Assembly (NCBI RefSeq): GCF_000017205.1
Contig: NC_009656.1
Span: 3,290,001 to 3,354,000, forward strand
DNA: 64,000 bases
Source: Pseudomonas paraeruginosa PA7
GTDB taxonomy: Bacteria > Pseudomonadota > Gammaproteobacteria > Pseudomonadales > Pseudomonadaceae
Direction of reading: 5' to 3'
This document shows, piece after piece, positions 34,621 through 45,341 of the stretch (positions are counted from its first letter, which is position 1; each line of letters begins with the position of its first letter). A program made the position numbers and the translations under genes. The notes below the pieces were generated by a model that worked only from the letters and a program-made list of their open reading frames with translations, was not told the DNA's origin and did no database searches.

Positions 34621-36291
34621 ATGCTTCTTCGAACCATCAGTGTGGAAACGGCCGACCAGACGGAACTGAATGCTGCCTTGCTGTGCGGCTTCGCCATCCC
34701 CGACAGCGAGCGCAATTTCATCGCCTACAGCCTGAACGAGCAGCTCGACGAGGTAAACTCGCGCGTCTACATCGCCTCGCTGTACAAGACCGAGGGCGGT
34801 TTCCGTCCCGGCCGGATCGACGACGGCCCGGCCTGCGAAGCAGCCATCCAGGTGTTCCGCCAGATCGTTCGCGAGGCCGCCACCGGCAACCGCCGGGCCA
34901 ATGACCTGGCCTACCACCTGCTCGACCTGCAGGAAGCGGAGATCGCCCCGGCGCGGCGGGACGACCACCGCTCCCTTGCCCTCAACCACGACTGGGTCAT
35001 GCAACTGGTCACCTTCCAGCCGCCCGCGGGCTACGGCCCGGCCCTCGATGGCGAGGAGCCCTGCGAGGAAGTACCGCCGCTGGTTTGCGAAGAAGCGCAC
35101 ACCGAGGATCCCGCTGCCGCGGTCATCGAAACCGGCGACGGCTCCGAGCCCGAGCCCGCCGATGTGGACAGCCCTGTCGCGGGCGAGCGCCCCGACGAAC
35201 CTGAGGCAACCGAAGAGCGGAGCGTCGCCGGAACCGGGCACGACCACCTGGAGAGCGAAACCGATACGGCCGAGGCGCCTGCCGAGGCATGTCCCGATAC
35301 CGAGCACGAGCACGCCGGGCTGCCGCAAGCCGATGCGATCGGCACCTTCGTCGACAACGCCAGCCACCTCCGCGAAGAACTGGCCGGCCTGGCGCAGATG
35401 CTCAGCCCGGAACCGCTGCCGGACGCCGAACCGCCCCACGCCACCCCCGACACTCCCGAGGAACCCTCCATGACCCCGAGCCCCTCCCCCCTCGCAAGTC
35501 CCGAACGGTCCCCGGAGCCGACTTCGGCCAGGGTGCCGAACCTGTCGCTGCGCCTGCAGGTTCCTTCCGCACGCCCGCTCGGCGTCGGCAGCGAGGCCAT
35601 CGCCGACTCGCCCCAGCCCCCCGTTTCCAGCCGCCAACCCGAGGATGAACCACACGTGGACACGGATACCACGCTCAATATCGGCACCGATACCGATCAT
35701 CTGCTGCAGGACGTTCAGGGCACCCTCGCCGATCTCGCCGGCATGGCCCAGCAGCTGAGCCAACAGAAACAGGAAGCGCTCAAGCAGCAGGAGTCCCTGG
35801 AGTCGCGCAAGGCCCAGTTGCACGAGCGGGAACGCCTGTTGCAGGAGAAGGAAAAGCAGCTGAAGCAATGGCACAAGCGCCTGCAGGACGACCGCCAGGC
35901 GCTGGAGCAGGAAACCGAGCAGAGCAGTCGCCTCCTGGCCGAACGCAGCGCCGCCCTGCAGCAGCTGGCGGAAAGCGTCGAGGCACGCGAGCGCAGCAGC
36001 GCCCGTCGCGCCGAGGTGCTGCAGGTCGAGCAGGAACGCATCGAAGAACAGCGCAACCAGCAGAACCTGCGCCAGGCCGAGCTGGAAAAGCGCGAGGCCG
36101 GCGTGCAGCAACGCAGCCTGGAACTCGCCGAACGCTACAAGAAGCTGGAAAGCGCCCGCGAGAAGCTGGCGCAGATCGTCAAGGGCTTCAACGAGACCGT
36201 GCAGTTCAACACCACCCTGCACGCCATCAGCAATACCGCGTTGAACACCCCGCAGGCGCGCCAGGAAGAAAGCACCGCCGAACTGGAGTGA
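34621..36291 (+). CDS. Hypothetical protein with acidic linker and long coiled coil
   Basis: 556 residues in three parts. Residues 1-~140 are globular (TELNAALLCGFAIPDSERNF, VYIASLYKTEGGFRPGRIDD, CEAAIQVFRQIVREAATGNR). Residues ~140-345 are low complexity, rich in E, D, P and S. Residues ~350-520 are an almost unbroken coiled coil (QQKQEALKQQESLESRKAQL, LHERERLLQEKEKQLKQWHK, ERIEEQRNQQNLRQAELEKR). There is no signal peptide, membrane span or nucleotide-binding motif. The architecture suggests a scaffold or tether; I do not recognise a family. A clear terminator follows at 36307. Ribosome site before ATG 34621 is weak (TCCAGGG). Confidence 0.7.
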   Translation: MLLRTISVETADQTELNAALLCGFAIPDSERNFIAYSLNEQLDEVNSRVYIASLYKTEGGFRPGRIDDGPACEAAIQVFRQIVREAATGNRRANDLAYHLLDLQEAEIAPARRDDHRSLALNHDWVMQLVTFQPPAGYGPALDGEEPCEEVPPLVCEEAHTEDPAAAVIETGDGSEPEPADVDSPVAGERPDEPEATEERSVAGTGHDHLESETDTAEAPAEACPDTEHEHAGLPQADAIGTFVDNASHLREELAGLAQMLSPEPLPDAEPPHATPDTPEEPSMTPSPSPLASPERSPEPTSARVPNLSLRLQVPSARPLGVGSEAIADSPQPPVSSRQPEDEPHVDTDTTLNIGTDTDHLLQDVQGTLADLAGMAQQLSQQKQEALKQQESLESRKAQLHERERLLQEKEKQLKQWHKRLQDDRQALEQETEQSSRLLAERSAALQQLAESVEARERSSARRAEVLQVEQERIEEQRNQQNLRQAELEKREAGVQQRSLELAERYKKLESAREKLAQIVKGFNETVQFNTTLHAISNTALNTPQARQEESTAELE

Positions 36292-36306
36292 AACTCGCTC
36301 GCCCAA

Positions 36307-36341
36307 GGGGCGCTGCGCCGTCTGGCGCCGCGCCCCTTTTT
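36307..36341 (+). terminator. Rho-independent terminator
   Basis: GC-rich stem (ggggcg with cgcccc as outer pairs and an inner gcgcc/ggcgc pairing) followed by five T, 15 bases after the coiled-coil gene stop. Confidence 0.8.
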
Positions 36342-36849
36342 CATAGCGCCATCCCGCCCCGCCATCGGGCGACTCCAATACCGCGCCAGATCACGCCGGC
36401 AGGGCGAATAAAGGCTCGACGCAGTTAATCGGCCGCGCGGCGCCCCGCATTTCGCTGCCGAACAGTTCCACGCCGGAGCGGCACATGACATGGTCCGCTA
36501 GCATGCCACGGCGCTACCCTGAAATTCTCCGGAGCGTTCTGCGCAGCCGCGCATCGACCGGGATGACCTGGACACGCCTGGACCGCCAATGCCCTCGGGC
36601 CGCGCCAAGCCTCGCGCAACACGTGCACCCGCCGGTGACGCCGGGCGCGGCGGGCATGGAGAAGCGCTTCGTCTACGGAAGACGGAATGGTCGTGGCGCT
36701 CCGCCAGGTAGCCGACACAAGCCGGAAAACACACACGGCAATGCCTGGACCGAGGTCGTCGCCAACCTTGAGGCGCATGTACGATGCGCCAACTTCTGTC
36801 GGCGGCCCGTTCCTGGCGCACCTGACGCGCATGGCTGCCGCCATGGGTC
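36342..36849. other. Spacer between convergent genes, no gene seen
   Basis: 508 bases between the terminator and the end of the nitrilase gene. All three frames on each strand lack ribosome sites, family features and sensible starts. It may be decayed coding DNA, but nothing is recognisable. Confidence 0.4.
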
Positions 36850-37662
36850 TCAATACAGCTGCGGGCGGCGATCGCGGTGCACGTGGTTGTGCCGGCTGAT
36901 GCGCTTCTCGTCTGCCTCGGCGAGATCGAGACTGGCCAGCAGCATGCCCTCCTCGCCCACCAGTGGCCCGGCCAGCGGGTAGCCGTCGGCGTCGACGATC
37001 ACCGAGCCGCCGACCCAGTCCACCCCGCGCTCCTGCCCGCAACGGTCGCAGGCGGCGATGAACATCCGGTTGACCGAGGCGTTGGCTTGGACCCTGACCA
37101 CCTCCGCTGGCCGCTCGCCCAGCGGGCGCGGCGCCGCCGGCCAGTTCACCGGTGCGCAGAGCAGTTGCGCGCCGGACAGCGCCGGCAGGCGTACCCACTC
37201 GGGAAACTCCAGGTCGTAGCAGACCATTACCGCGATCCGTCCGAAGCGGGTGGCGACGATCGGCGGCGACTGGTCGCCGGCCTCGAAGATAGCGCCCTCC
37301 TCGTTCCACAGGTGGGCCTTGCGGTAGAGCGCGCGCACGCCGTCGGCGTCGACCAGGGCGGCGCTGTTGGCTACCCGGCCTTCGTCCAGGCGCTCGCAGA
37401 AACCGCCGACCACCACCAGGTCGAGTTCGCCGGCCAGCGCGCTCCACAGCGCCAGACTCGGCCCTTCGCGGGTTTCCGCCAGGGCCAGGGCCTCCCTGCG
37501 GTCGGCGAAGACATAACCACTGGTGGCCAGTTCGGGCAGCACCACGACATTCGCGCCGCGTCGCGCGGCCTCGCGGATCGCCTGTTCGACCAGGCGCAGG
37601 TTGAATTCGTGCTCGCCGATGCGCGGCGCGATCTGGCAGCAGGCGACGGTGACCCTGGACAT
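36850..37662 (-). CDS. Nitrilase-superfamily C-N hydrolase
   Basis: 270 residues with the Glu-Lys-Cys catalytic triad of the superfamily: NVVVLPELATSGYVF (Glu), RALYRKAHLWNEE (Lys) and IAVMVCYDLEFPEWVR (Cys), plus NWPAAPRPLGERPAEVVRVQ and DRCGQERGVDWVGGS. Such enzymes hydrolyse amides, carbamoyl-amino acids or nitriles; the Cys-Tyr-Asp core and short length fit an amidase or carbamoylase rather than a true nitrilase. Its ATG overlaps the stop of the upstream NCS1 permease by one base, so the two are co-translated. The permease probably imports the substrate or its precursor, perhaps a pyrimidine- or hydantoin-like compound (inference). Confidence 0.85.
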   Translation of the reverse strand: MSRVTVACCQIAPRIGEHEFNLRLVEQAIREAARRGANVVVLPELATSGYVFADRREALALAETREGPSLALWSALAGELDLVVVGGFCERLDEGRVANSAALVDADGVRALYRKAHLWNEEGAIFEAGDQSPPIVATRFGRIAVMVCYDLEFPEWVRLPALSGAQLLCAPVNWPAAPRPLGERPAEVVRVQANASVNRMFIAACDRCGQERGVDWVGGSVIVDADGYPLAGPLVGEEGMLLASLDLAEADEKRISRHNHVHRDRRPQLY

Positions 37663-39092
37663 CAGACGCGCCCCTCTTCCAGCGCCCGGTCGCTGAGCGC
37701 GGCGACCCGTCGCTCGGCTTCCAGGTCCAGCGCCCGGCACATGAAGGCATAGACCGCGCCGGCCACCAGCAGGCCGACCACGAAGGCCACGTCGGCGCCG
37801 CCCAGCGCGGTGGCGAAGGGTCCGCTGTAGAAGCTCAGGGACATGAACGGGATCATCGCCAGCAGCCCGGCCAGGTAGGCGGTCAGCCCCGGGCGGCCCC
37901 AATGGCCATAGATTCCCTGGGGATTGAATATCTCGCTGATCGCGTAATGACCGTTGCGCACGAAGTAGAAGTCGACCAGGTTGACTGCGGTCCAGGGCAC
38001 CAGGAAGTACAGCATCAGCAGGACGAAGGTGTTGAAGCTGCCCAGGTAGCTTTCCGGGATCGACAAGGCTACGCCGAACACCACCAGGGCGATCACGCCG
38101 ATGCCGGTGACACGCAGGTTGAGGGTCGGGGTGACCTTGCGGAAGGCGTCGATGGCGCTGAGGCTGGTGAGCATCGCGCCGTAGCAGTTGACCGCCATGA
38201 TCCCCACCAGGGCCGGGACGGCGATCAGCACGGTGAAGGTGCCGAAGCCGGGGAACAGCCGGTTGCCCACCTCGCGCACGCTGCCGATGGCATCCGGCGC
38301 CGGCAGCGCCGAGGCGAGGAACGCGCCGAGGGACATCAGCCAGAGCGCCGAGCCGGCGGCGCCCAGGTAGGTCCAGAAGATCACCTTGCGGGTCGGCGTC
38401 TCGTGCGGCAGGTAGCGCGAATAGTCGGAAACGTACACCGCGTAGCTGATCTGGTAGCCGGCGGCGGCCGACAGCTGCACCAGGAACGCGCTCCAGGAGA
38501 AGGCCGGGGTGCCGCCCAGCGCCGCGTCCGCCTCCAGGCTGCGCAGGGCGCTGACGGTGAGCACGCCGAACACCGCGATCATCACGTAGGTCAGCCAGCG
38601 CTGCACGGTATGCAGCAGGTCGTGGCCGACGATCGCCAGCAGCACCGCCACGCCGATCAGCAGCACGTACCAAGGCGCGCGGTGGCCGGGCAGCACGGTG
38701 TTGATCGCGTCGGTGGCGAGGATCACGTTGAATACGTTGAAGCCGATGTAGACGAACACCACCGCGGCGAACGGCACGATGGCGCCGCGCAGGCCGAACT
38801 GGGCGCGCGACTGGATCATCTGCGGCAGGCCCATGCGCGGGCCCTGGTTGGCATGGAAGGCCATGAAGAAGGTGCCGAAGCAGACCCCGAGGACGATCGC
38901 CAGGATCGAATACAGCGCCCCCAGGCCGAGGGCCGGGCCGGTGAAGCCGGTGACCATGGTGGTGAGCACGAAATTGCCGGTGAACCAGAACGGTGCCTGG
39001 TGCCAGACCTTGCCGTGGCGCTCGTGGCGGGGAACGTAATCGATCGAGCGGACCTCGATCTTCGGGCGTGACGCCTCGTTGTTATTGCTCAT
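37662..39092 (-). CDS. NCS1-family nucleobase/allantoin-type permease
   Basis: 476 residues, about 12 membrane spans. NCS1 hallmarks: IDYVPRHERHGKVWHQAPFW, FTGNFVLTTMVTGFTGPALG, LGVCFGTFFMAFHANQGPRM, PQMIQSRAQFGLRGAIVPF and LVPWTAVNLVDFYFVRNGHY. Substrates of the family are cytosine, uracil, allantoin, hydantoins or thiamine precursors. It is the first gene of a two-gene operon with the nitrilase-type hydrolase. PAO1 counterpart recalled as PA2073. The precise substrate is not determinable here. Confidence 0.88.
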   Translation of the reverse strand: MSNNNEASRPKIEVRSIDYVPRHERHGKVWHQAPFWFTGNFVLTTMVTGFTGPALGLGALYSILAIVLGVCFGTFFMAFHANQGPRMGLPQMIQSRAQFGLRGAIVPFAAVVFVYIGFNVFNVILATDAINTVLPGHRAPWYVLLIGVAVLLAIVGHDLLHTVQRWLTYVMIAVFGVLTVSALRSLEADAALGGTPAFSWSAFLVQLSAAAGYQISYAVYVSDYSRYLPHETPTRKVIFWTYLGAAGSALWLMSLGAFLASALPAPDAIGSVREVGNRLFPGFGTFTVLIAVPALVGIMAVNCYGAMLTSLSAIDAFRKVTPTLNLRVTGIGVIALVVFGVALSIPESYLGSFNTFVLLMLYFLVPWTAVNLVDFYFVRNGHYAISEIFNPQGIYGHWGRPGLTAYLAGLLAMIPFMSLSFYSGPFATALGGADVAFVVGLLVAGAVYAFMCRALDLEAERRVAALSDRALEEGRV

Positions 39093-39352
39093 GCGGCTTC
39101 CTCGTCATTCTTGTTATCGCTCGCCGGACGCAGGCATTCCGGTCGGCGCCCCTGGCCCGAAGCCATGGGAACGGCCGAGTGTCGGCAAGCGGAGGCAGGA
39201 AGTGAATCGGTCAGGTCAAAAAATCACTTCAGCTTTTTCTGAACTAACCGCAGGCGTCCCCTGAACCAACCGCCCCGTCCGTTCGGCAGCGGAAATGAAC
39301 GCGCGCTCGCCGTGGACCTCCCAATCCATGCATACCACGAGGAGGACCGCAC

Positions 39353-39523
39353 ATGAGCAGCCATCGTAACGACAAGCACCATTTCGCCGACGATCCGCAA
39401 AAGGTCTCGGAGGCCGGCCGCAAAGGTTCCCGACATGCCGGCGGCAATGTCGAGGCCGATACCAACCGTGCCGAACGAGCGCGCAAGGGCGGCCAGCACA
39501 GCCACGGCGGCAACCGTCCCTGA
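39353..39523 (+). CDS. KGG-motif stress-response protein (YciG/con-10-like)
   Basis: 56 residues, basic and very hydrophilic, with the repeated Gly-rich motif of the stress-induced KGG family: SEAGRKGSRHAGG and RARKGGQHSHGG. There is no hydrophobic core, so it is probably disordered. Members are induced in stationary phase or under stress, often RpoS-dependent. GAGGAGG precedes ATG 39353 by 7 bases. It lies 26 bases ahead of the YjdF-like membrane protein gene in the same direction, so they may be co-transcribed. Confidence 0.82.
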   Translation: MSSHRNDKHHFADDPQKVSEAGRKGSRHAGGNVEADTNRAERARKGGQHSHGGNRP

Positions 39524-39549
39524 ACCGCAGCAACTGAGCCGGACCCGGT

Positions 39550-40179
39550 ATGCGCGGCGCCGCCGACTCCGCCGAACGCCGCATGCTGCTGGCGGGGTTC
39601 CTGCTGGTCTTCGCCCTGCTCGGGCTGGCCCCCCACGAACGCGGCGACTGGCTGCTGGAGAATCTGCTGGTCGCCGCGCTCGGCCTCGGCCTGTACTGCG
39701 TCCGCGGCTGGTTCCGCCCGTCGCTGGCGGCATGCCGGCGATTGTTCCTGTTCCTGCTGGTCCACGAGATCGGCGCCCACTACACCTATTCCCGGGTGCC
39801 CTACGACCAGGCCTGGGAATGGCTGACCGGCGCCTCGCTGGACGCCGCCCTCGGCTGGCGGCGCAACCAGTTCGACCGCCTGGCCCATGCGCTCTATGGG
39901 TTGCTCCTGGTGCTGCCGTTCCGCGAACTGATCGAACGCCTCGGCGTGCGGCGGCCGCTCGCCGGCGCCCTGGCGGTGGACCTGGTGCTGTCGACCTCGG
40001 CGCTCTACGAACTGATCGAGTGGCTGGGTGGCGAGTACCTCGGCGGGGCCCGTTCCGCGGCGTTCGTCGGCGCCCAGGAGGACCCCTGGGACGCGCAGAA
40101 GGACATGGCCCTGGCATTCGCCGGCGCCCTGCTGGCCAGCCTGCTAGCCATGGCCGGTGCGCGCTGGCGGCGGCGCTAG
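39550..40179 (+). CDS. DUF2238/YjdF-like inner membrane protein
   Basis: 209 residues with about six hydrophobic spans ([107 protein letters not shown]). The conserved [31 protein letters not shown] and [14 protein letters not shown] identify the YjdF/DUF2238 family, function unknown. It converges on the GGDEF-EAL gene and overlaps its end by 36 bases. Confidence 0.85.
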   Translation: MRGAADSAERRMLLAGFLLVFALLGLAPHERGDWLLENLLVAALGLGLYCVRGWFRPSLAACRRLFLFLLVHEIGAHYTYSRVPYDQAWEWLTGASLDAALGWRRNQFDRLAHALYGLLLVLPFRELIERLGVRRPLAGALAVDLVLSTSALYELIEWLGGEYLGGARSAAFVGAQEDPWDAQKDMALAFAGALLASLLAMAGARWRRR

Positions 40180-42720
40180 CGCCGTTTCGCTTCGCAGCAG
40201 CGCCTGCAGGCGCTGCCCGTCCACCGGTCGGCTGAGGAGGAAGCCTTGCAGCTCGTGGCATTTCTCGTCGCGCAGGATGCGCATCTGCCCTTCGGTCTCC
40301 ACGCCTTCGGCGGTCACCCGCAGGTTCAACGCGTTGCCCAGGTTGATGATGGCCTGGACGATCGAACGGTCGCGGCCGGTCTTCTCCATGTTGGCGATGA
40401 AGCGCTTGTCGATCTTGATGCTGTCGAAGGGATAGGTGCGCAGGTAGCCGAGCGACGAATAGCCGGTACCGAAGTCATCCATGTTCAGGCGCACGCCCAG
40501 TTCCTTGAGGGCGGTCATGGTCCGCAGGGCGCCATCGACATCGTTGAGCATGACATTCTCCGTCACTTCCAGTTCCAGCCGGCGCGCGTCCAGGTGCGCC
40601 AGGCGCAACGCCTCGCGCACCTGCCAGACGATGTCGCCGCTGATGAACTGCGCCGGCGACACGTTCACCGAGACCATCACCTCGCCCGGCCAGCTGGCCG
40701 CGCTGGAGCAGGCCTGGCGCAGGACCCAGTTGCCGATCTGCACGATCAGGTCGCTTTCCTCGGCCAGGCCGATGAATTCATCGGGGCCGATCATGCCGCG
40801 TCGTGGGTGGTGCCAGCGGATCAGCGCCTCGGCCGAGGCGATGCTGCCCTCCTCCGTCCGATAGCGCGGCTGGTAGTAGAGTTCGAACTCGCCGCGCTGC
40901 AGCGCGGCACGCAGCTCAGCTTCGCGCTGCTTCTTCTCGGCAAGGTGGAAATCCATCGCCTCCGAGTAGAAGCGCCAGGTATTGCGCCCCGCCGCCTTGG
41001 CCTCATACATCGCCACGTCGGCGCAGCGCAGCAGCGCCCGCGGGTCGTCGCCGTGCTCGCTGGCCAGGGCCACGCCAATGCTGGCGCCGACATGGAAGAC
41101 CTGCTCGTCGTGAAGGATTTCGCGATTGATCACCTCGATCAGCCGTATGCAGAACTTCTCGACCTCCAGTCTCGACGTCACGTGCACGCTGACCACCACG
41201 AACTCGTCGCCGCCGAGCCGGGCGACCATGTCCAGGTCGCGGGTCGAGGCGCGCAACCGCTCGGCGATCGCATGCAGCACCGCATCGCCGGCGGGGTGGC
41301 CGTACTGGTCGTTGATCGGCTTGAAGCGGTCGAGATCGAGCATCAGCACCGCCAGCGGCGACTTGCCGGCCTTCTCCGCCAACTGGCGTTCGAGGAAGCC
41401 GAACAGCTTGTTGCGGTTGGGCAGCCCGGTCAGCGCATCGTGCTGTGACAGGTGCTGGATCTTCGCGTGGGCCTCGACCTCGTCGGTGATGTCGGCGACC
41501 GTGCCGCGATAGCCGTCGCCCGCGCCGTTGCGGATTGCGGTAGCGGTCAGCTTGCCGATGCGCGCCTGGCCCAGTTCGTCGCGGAAGCTGCAGACCAGGC
41601 TGGATGGCGTGCCGACATCGGGCAGCCCTTCCAGCCACTTGACGATGTTCACCGTGTCGCTGCCCAGCAATTCGTCCAGGCGCCGGCCGATCCATGCCGC
41701 CGGCTGGTAGCCGGTGACCTCGCGGAAACGCGTGGAGAGATAGGTGAAGACGAAACGCGCGTCGACCTCCCAGATCCAGTCCGAGGCCGCTTCGGCTATC
41801 GACTTGAAACGCTCCTCGCTGGCCTGCAGGGCCTGGTTGCTGCGCTTCAGCACCTTTTGCTGGCGGTCCACCGCATGAGCGTTGAGCAGGGCGCTACGGC
41901 TCAACCAGAACAGCAGGCCGGCGGCGACCACGAAGATTCCCAGCAGCGGCAACGCGGTTTCCCGCAGCATCGCGCTGCCCGGGCGCGACGACACCCAGGC
42001 CAGGCGATGGGGAGTGCCTTCCAGGGCGAGGCTTTCCTTGTCGCCCGCCGCGCCGCCGGCCAGCAGGTGCAGGTTGGCGATGCCGTAGTCGCCACCGAGC
42101 TTGGCCAGCTTTTCCGGGGTCAGTCGGTCGAGGAAGACCAGCACCGAGGCCTTGGCCAGGTCGATGGGCGCATGATCGCTGGTGGGCTTGATCGCCGAGG
42201 CGACCAGGATCGCCGGTGCGCCGCCGAAGTCGACGTAGCGGCTGATCGCCGCTTCGTCCAGCGCGGCTTGGCGGGCGGCGCGGAGGATGTCCCCGGTGTC
42301 GGCGTTCAGCGCGTCGGCCAGCGAGCGCCCGGACAGCTCGCCCTCGAGCATGGCGTAGCCAGTGCCACGGTCGTCGATGACGAAGACTCCGTCGTAGCCG
42401 TTGGTGGTGTAGAGCACCGAGCCGAGGTTGTTCTTGGAGAAGGCCCAGTCCACGTCGACCTGGCTGCCCAGATAGACGTAGGCGTCGGTCCAGAAGGAAT
42501 AGGTGGTGGAGAACTGTTCGGAATTTTCCCGGCGGTTCTGCAGCGCCTTTTCCACGTAGAAATGGCTCTGCTCGATGGCGATGCCGTCCTGCTGCCTGGC
42601 GATGTGCAGGATCGCCCAGCCGCATGCACCGAGGGCGAGGAAAAGGGCGGCCAGGAACAGAAGGAGATGCTTGGAGACCTGGGAAACTGCGGTGCCGCTG
42701 GCAATCGCTGAAGCAAGCAT
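40144..42720 (-). CDS. Membrane CHASE4-PAS-GGDEF-EAL protein
   Basis: 858 residues. The first membrane span is ~18-38 and the second ~253-277, bracketing a periplasmic CHASE4-type sensor domain. A PAS domain follows (~300-420; [20 protein letters not shown]), then GGDEF with intact GGDEF at 503-507 and an RxxD inhibitory site (RDLD) five residues before it. The EAL domain has EALIRW at 631, [31 protein letters not shown] and TAEGVET. Both catalytic sites look complete, so it could make and degrade c-di-GMP. ATG 42720 has AAGGATGG ahead; an upstream ATG at 42774 is possible. Recalled as PA2072. Confidence 0.88.
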   Translation of the reverse strand: MLASAIASGTAVSQVSKHLLLFLAALFLALGACGWAILHIARQQDGIAIEQSHFYVEKALQNRRENSEQFSTTYSFWTDAYVYLGSQVDVDWAFSKNNLGSVLYTTNGYDGVFVIDDRGTGYAMLEGELSGRSLADALNADTGDILRAARQAALDEAAISRYVDFGGAPAILVASAIKPTSDHAPIDLAKASVLVFLDRLTPEKLAKLGGDYGIANLHLLAGGAAGDKESLALEGTPHRLAWVSSRPGSAMLRETALPLLGIFVVAAGLLFWLSRSALLNAHAVDRQQKVLKRSNQALQASEERFKSIAEAASDWIWEVDARFVFTYLSTRFREVTGYQPAAWIGRRLDELLGSDTVNIVKWLEGLPDVGTPSSLVCSFRDELGQARIGKLTATAIRNGAGDGYRGTVADITDEVEAHAKIQHLSQHDALTGLPNRNKLFGFLERQLAEKAGKSPLAVLMLDLDRFKPINDQYGHPAGDAVLHAIAERLRASTRDLDMVARLGGDEFVVVSVHVTSRLEVEKFCIRLIEVINREILHDEQVFHVGASIGVALASEHGDDPRALLRCADVAMYEAKAAGRNTWRFYSEAMDFHLAEKKQREAELRAALQRGEFELYYQPRYRTEEGSIASAEALIRWHHPRRGMIGPDEFIGLAEESDLIVQIGNWVLRQACSSAASWPGEVMVSVNVSPAQFISGDIVWQVREALRLAHLDARRLELEVTENVMLNDVDGALRTMTALKELGVRLNMDDFGTGYSSLGYLRTYPFDSIKIDKRFIANMEKTGRDRSIVQAIINLGNALNLRVTAEGVETEGQMRILRDEKCHELQGFLLSRPVDGQRLQALLRSETALAPPPARTGHG

Positions 42721-42836
42721 CGATTCGCCATCCTTGTGGGTGCGGGCCTGGATGACTGTCTTATAGTTAAGCATCCGGGGGGCGTCAAAGACACCGGTTG
42801 GCAAGCGCATCGGCGGCTTGAGCGGCGATCCCCAGG

Positions 42837-42869
42837 CGAAGCGCGCCCCGCCGCGAGGGGCGCGCTTCG
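42837..42869 (-). terminator. Strong hairpin after fusA2
   Basis: A 13-base perfect stem (cgaagcgcgcccc / ggggcgcgcttcg) with a 7-base loop right after the fusA2 stop. No U-tract follows. It probably ends or stabilises the fusA2 transcript before the GGDEF-EAL gene. Confidence 0.55.
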
Positions 42870-42873
42870 GACC

Positions 42874-44982
42874 TCAGCGGCCCTGCCTGGCGACGATCGC
42901 CTCGGCGACGCTGGCCGGCACCTCGGCGTAGCGGACGAACTCCATCGAGTAGCTGGCCCGGCCCTGGGACATCGAGCGCACGTCGGTGGCGTAGCCGAAC
43001 ATCTCGCCCAGCGGCACCTCGGCGCGGATCACCTTGCCCGCCGGGGTGTCCTCCATGCCCTGGATCAGGCCACGGCGGCGGTTGAGGTCGCCCATCACGT
43101 CGCCCATGTAGTCCTCGGGCGTCACCACCTCGACTTTCATCACCGGCTCCAGCAGCACCGCGCCGCCCTTCTGCGAGAGCTGCTTGGTGGCCATCGAGGC
43201 GGCGATCTTGAAGGCCATCTCGCTGGAGTCGACGTCATGGTAGGAGCCGTCGTACACCGTCGCTTTCAGGCCGAGCAGCGGGTAGCCGGCCAGCACGCCG
43301 TTCTGCATCTGGTCCTCGATGCCCTTCTGGATCGCCGGGATGAATTCGCGCGGGATCACCCCGCCGACCACCTCGTTGTGGAACTCCAGGCCCTCCTGGC
43401 CTTCGTCGGCCGGGGCGAAGCGGATCCAGCAATGGCCGAACTGGCCGCGGCCGCCGGACTGGCGGACGAACTTGCCCTCGATCTCGCAGGTGTTGCGGAT
43501 CGTCTCGCGATAGGCCACCTGCGGCTTGCCGATGTTGGCCTCGACGCCGAACTCGCGACGCATGCGGTCGACGATGATATCCAGGTGCAGTTCGCCCATC
43601 CCGGAAATGATCGTCTGCGCGGTCTCCTCGTCGGTCTTCACGCGGAACGACGGATCTTCCTGGGCCAGCTTGCTCAGGGCGATGCCCATCTTTTCCTGGT
43701 CGGCCTTGGTCTTCGGCTCCACCGCCACCGAGATCACCGGGTCGGGGAAGTCCATCCGCTCGAGGATGATCGGCTTGTCGATGGCGCACAGGGTGTCGCC
43801 GGTGGTCACGTCCTTCATGCCGATCAGCGCGGCGATGTCGCCGGCGCGCACCTCCTTGATCTCTTCGCGCTGGTTGGCGTGCATCTGCACCATCCGGCCA
43901 ACACGCTCCTTCTTGCGCTTCACCGAGTTGAGCACCGCGTCGCCGGACGTCAGCACCCCGGAATACACGCGGGCGAAGGTCAGGGTGCCGACGAAGGGGT
44001 CAGTGGCGATCTTGAACGCCAGCGCCGAGAACGGCTCGCTGTCGTCCGCATGGCGCTCGTCGTGCTTCTCTTCATCGTCAGGGTCGGTGCCCTTGATCGC
44101 CGGGATTTCCGAAGGCGCCGGCAGGTAGTCGATCACCGCGTCGAGCACCAGCGGCACGCCCTTGTTCTTGAACGAGGAACCGAGCACCGCAGGCACGATC
44201 TGGTTGGCGAGGGTCCGCTGGCGCAGCCCGGCCTTGATTTCCTCGACGCTCAGTTCCTCGCCTTCGAGGTACTTGTTCATCAGCTCGTCGTTGGCCTCGG
44301 CGGCGGCCTCGACCATGTGCGCCCGCCACTCCTCGGCCAGCGCGCGCAGCTCCGCCGGGATCTCTTCCTCGCGGTAGCTGGTGCCCTGGTCGTCGTCGTT
44401 CCAGTAGATGGCCTTCATCTTCACCAGGTCGACCTGGCCGCTGAAGTTCTCCTCCGCGCCGATCGCCAGCTGGATCGGCACCGGGGTATGCCCCAGGCGC
44501 TGCTTGATCTGCGCCACCACACGGAGAAAGTCGGCACCCTGGCGATCCATCTTGTTCACGTAGGCCAGGCGCGGCACGTGGTATTTGTTGGCCTGCCGCC
44601 AGACCGTCTCGGACTGCGGCTCGACGCCGTCGGCGCCGCTGAACACCACCACCGCCCCGTCGAGCACGCGCAGCGAGCGTTCCACCTCGATGGTGAAGTC
44701 GACGTGGCCGGGGGTATCGATGATGTTGAAGCGATAGCGCTGCGGAAACTGCTTGGTCGAGCCCTGCCAGAAGGCGGTGGTCGCCGCCGAGGTGATGGTG
44801 ATGCCGCGTTCCTGCTCCTGCACCATCCAGTCCATGGTCGCCGCGCCGTCGTGGACCTCGCCCATCTTGTGGTTGACGCCGGTGTAGAAGAGGATCCGCT
44901 CGGTCGTCGTGGTCTTGCCGGCGTCGACGTGGGCGACGATGCCGATGTTGCGGTAGAGCTCGATGGGAGTGCTGCGAGCCAT
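42874..44982 (-). CDS. fusA2: Elongation factor G2
   Basis: 702 residues with the complete EF-G GTPase set: [19 protein letters not shown] (P-loop), [14 protein letters not shown] (switch), [32 protein letters not shown] (NKxD), and domains II-V including [20 protein letters not shown] and [19 protein letters not shown]. It is the second EF-G of P. aeruginosa (PA2071). Translocation activity is expected; its special role is less clear than that of FusA1. ATG 44982 gives the canonical N-terminus. The upstream neighbours are a tautomerase and SDR gene. Confidence 0.93.
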   Translation of the reverse strand: MARSTPIELYRNIGIVAHVDAGKTTTTERILFYTGVNHKMGEVHDGAATMDWMVQEQERGITITSAATTAFWQGSTKQFPQRYRFNIIDTPGHVDFTIEVERSLRVLDGAVVVFSGADGVEPQSETVWRQANKYHVPRLAYVNKMDRQGADFLRVVAQIKQRLGHTPVPIQLAIGAEENFSGQVDLVKMKAIYWNDDDQGTSYREEEIPAELRALAEEWRAHMVEAAAEANDELMNKYLEGEELSVEEIKAGLRQRTLANQIVPAVLGSSFKNKGVPLVLDAVIDYLPAPSEIPAIKGTDPDDEEKHDERHADDSEPFSALAFKIATDPFVGTLTFARVYSGVLTSGDAVLNSVKRKKERVGRMVQMHANQREEIKEVRAGDIAALIGMKDVTTGDTLCAIDKPIILERMDFPDPVISVAVEPKTKADQEKMGIALSKLAQEDPSFRVKTDEETAQTIISGMGELHLDIIVDRMRREFGVEANIGKPQVAYRETIRNTCEIEGKFVRQSGGRGQFGHCWIRFAPADEGQEGLEFHNEVVGGVIPREFIPAIQKGIEDQMQNGVLAGYPLLGLKATVYDGSYHDVDSSEMAFKIAASMATKQLSQKGGAVLLEPVMKVEVVTPEDYMGDVMGDLNRRRGLIQGMEDTPAGKVIRAEVPLGEMFGYATDVRSMSQGRASYSMEFVRYAEVPASVAEAIVARQGR

Positions 44983-45101
44983 GATCTGCCCCTTGGGTGC
45001 TGCCCTGGATGATGGGAACGACTGTTGAAAATGTAGCTGAAGAAAAAACGCCGCAACGCCTGTCACGGCGCCTGTTTTCGACCTCGCTCGCCAGTGGCGG
45101 T

Positions 45102-45317
45102 TCAGGAAGTCCGGGGTGTCTGGCGGCGCCGCAAGGCGCTTACGCTTTCGCCGGCCACGCCCCAGTTGTCGGGGTCGACCTCGTCGATCACCACGAAGGT
45201 GCTCTCCGGCGGTTTGCCCAGCACCTTCAGCAGCAGGTCGGTGGCACCTTCGATCAGTTGGCGCTTCTGGTCGGCGCTGACACCCTCGCGGGTCACGCGG
45301 ATGTTTACGTATGGCAT
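45102..45317 (-). CDS. 4-oxalocrotonate tautomerase-family protein
   Basis: 71 residues. The start is decided by chemistry: ATG 45317 puts Pro directly after Met ([12 protein letters not shown]), the Pro1 general base of the superfamily, whereas ATG 45323 would bury it. AAAGGA is 8 bases before that ATG. The rest ([37 protein letters not shown]) is typical of hexameric or dimeric 4-OT-like enzymes that shift keto-enol double bonds. It follows the SDR gene by 24 bases as a two-gene operon, divergent from a LysR gene. Confidence 0.85.
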   Translation of the reverse strand: MPYVNIRVTREGVSADQKRQLIEGATDLLLKVLGKPPESTFVVIDEVDPDNWGVAGESVSALRRRQTPRTS

Positions 45318-45341
45318 GTGCATTGTCCTTTCAAGGGATGC

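Noticed and set aside
34591-36378. A 595-codon frame on the - strand rich in Leu and Gln
   Set aside because: It is the complement of the coiled-coil gene (Glu/Lys/Gln codons read as Leu/Phe); the + strand has the terminator and sensible start.
39224-40261. Long - strand frames over the KGG and YjdF-like genes
   Set aside because: The short KGG gene on the + strand has an excellent ribosome site and family motif; the opposite frames are Arg/Pro/Gly-rich noise.
42736-45012. A 758-codon open frame on the + strand across fusA2
   Set aside because: It is antisense to an intact EF-G gene, with His/Val/Arg-biased composition produced by complementary GC-rich codons and no family features.
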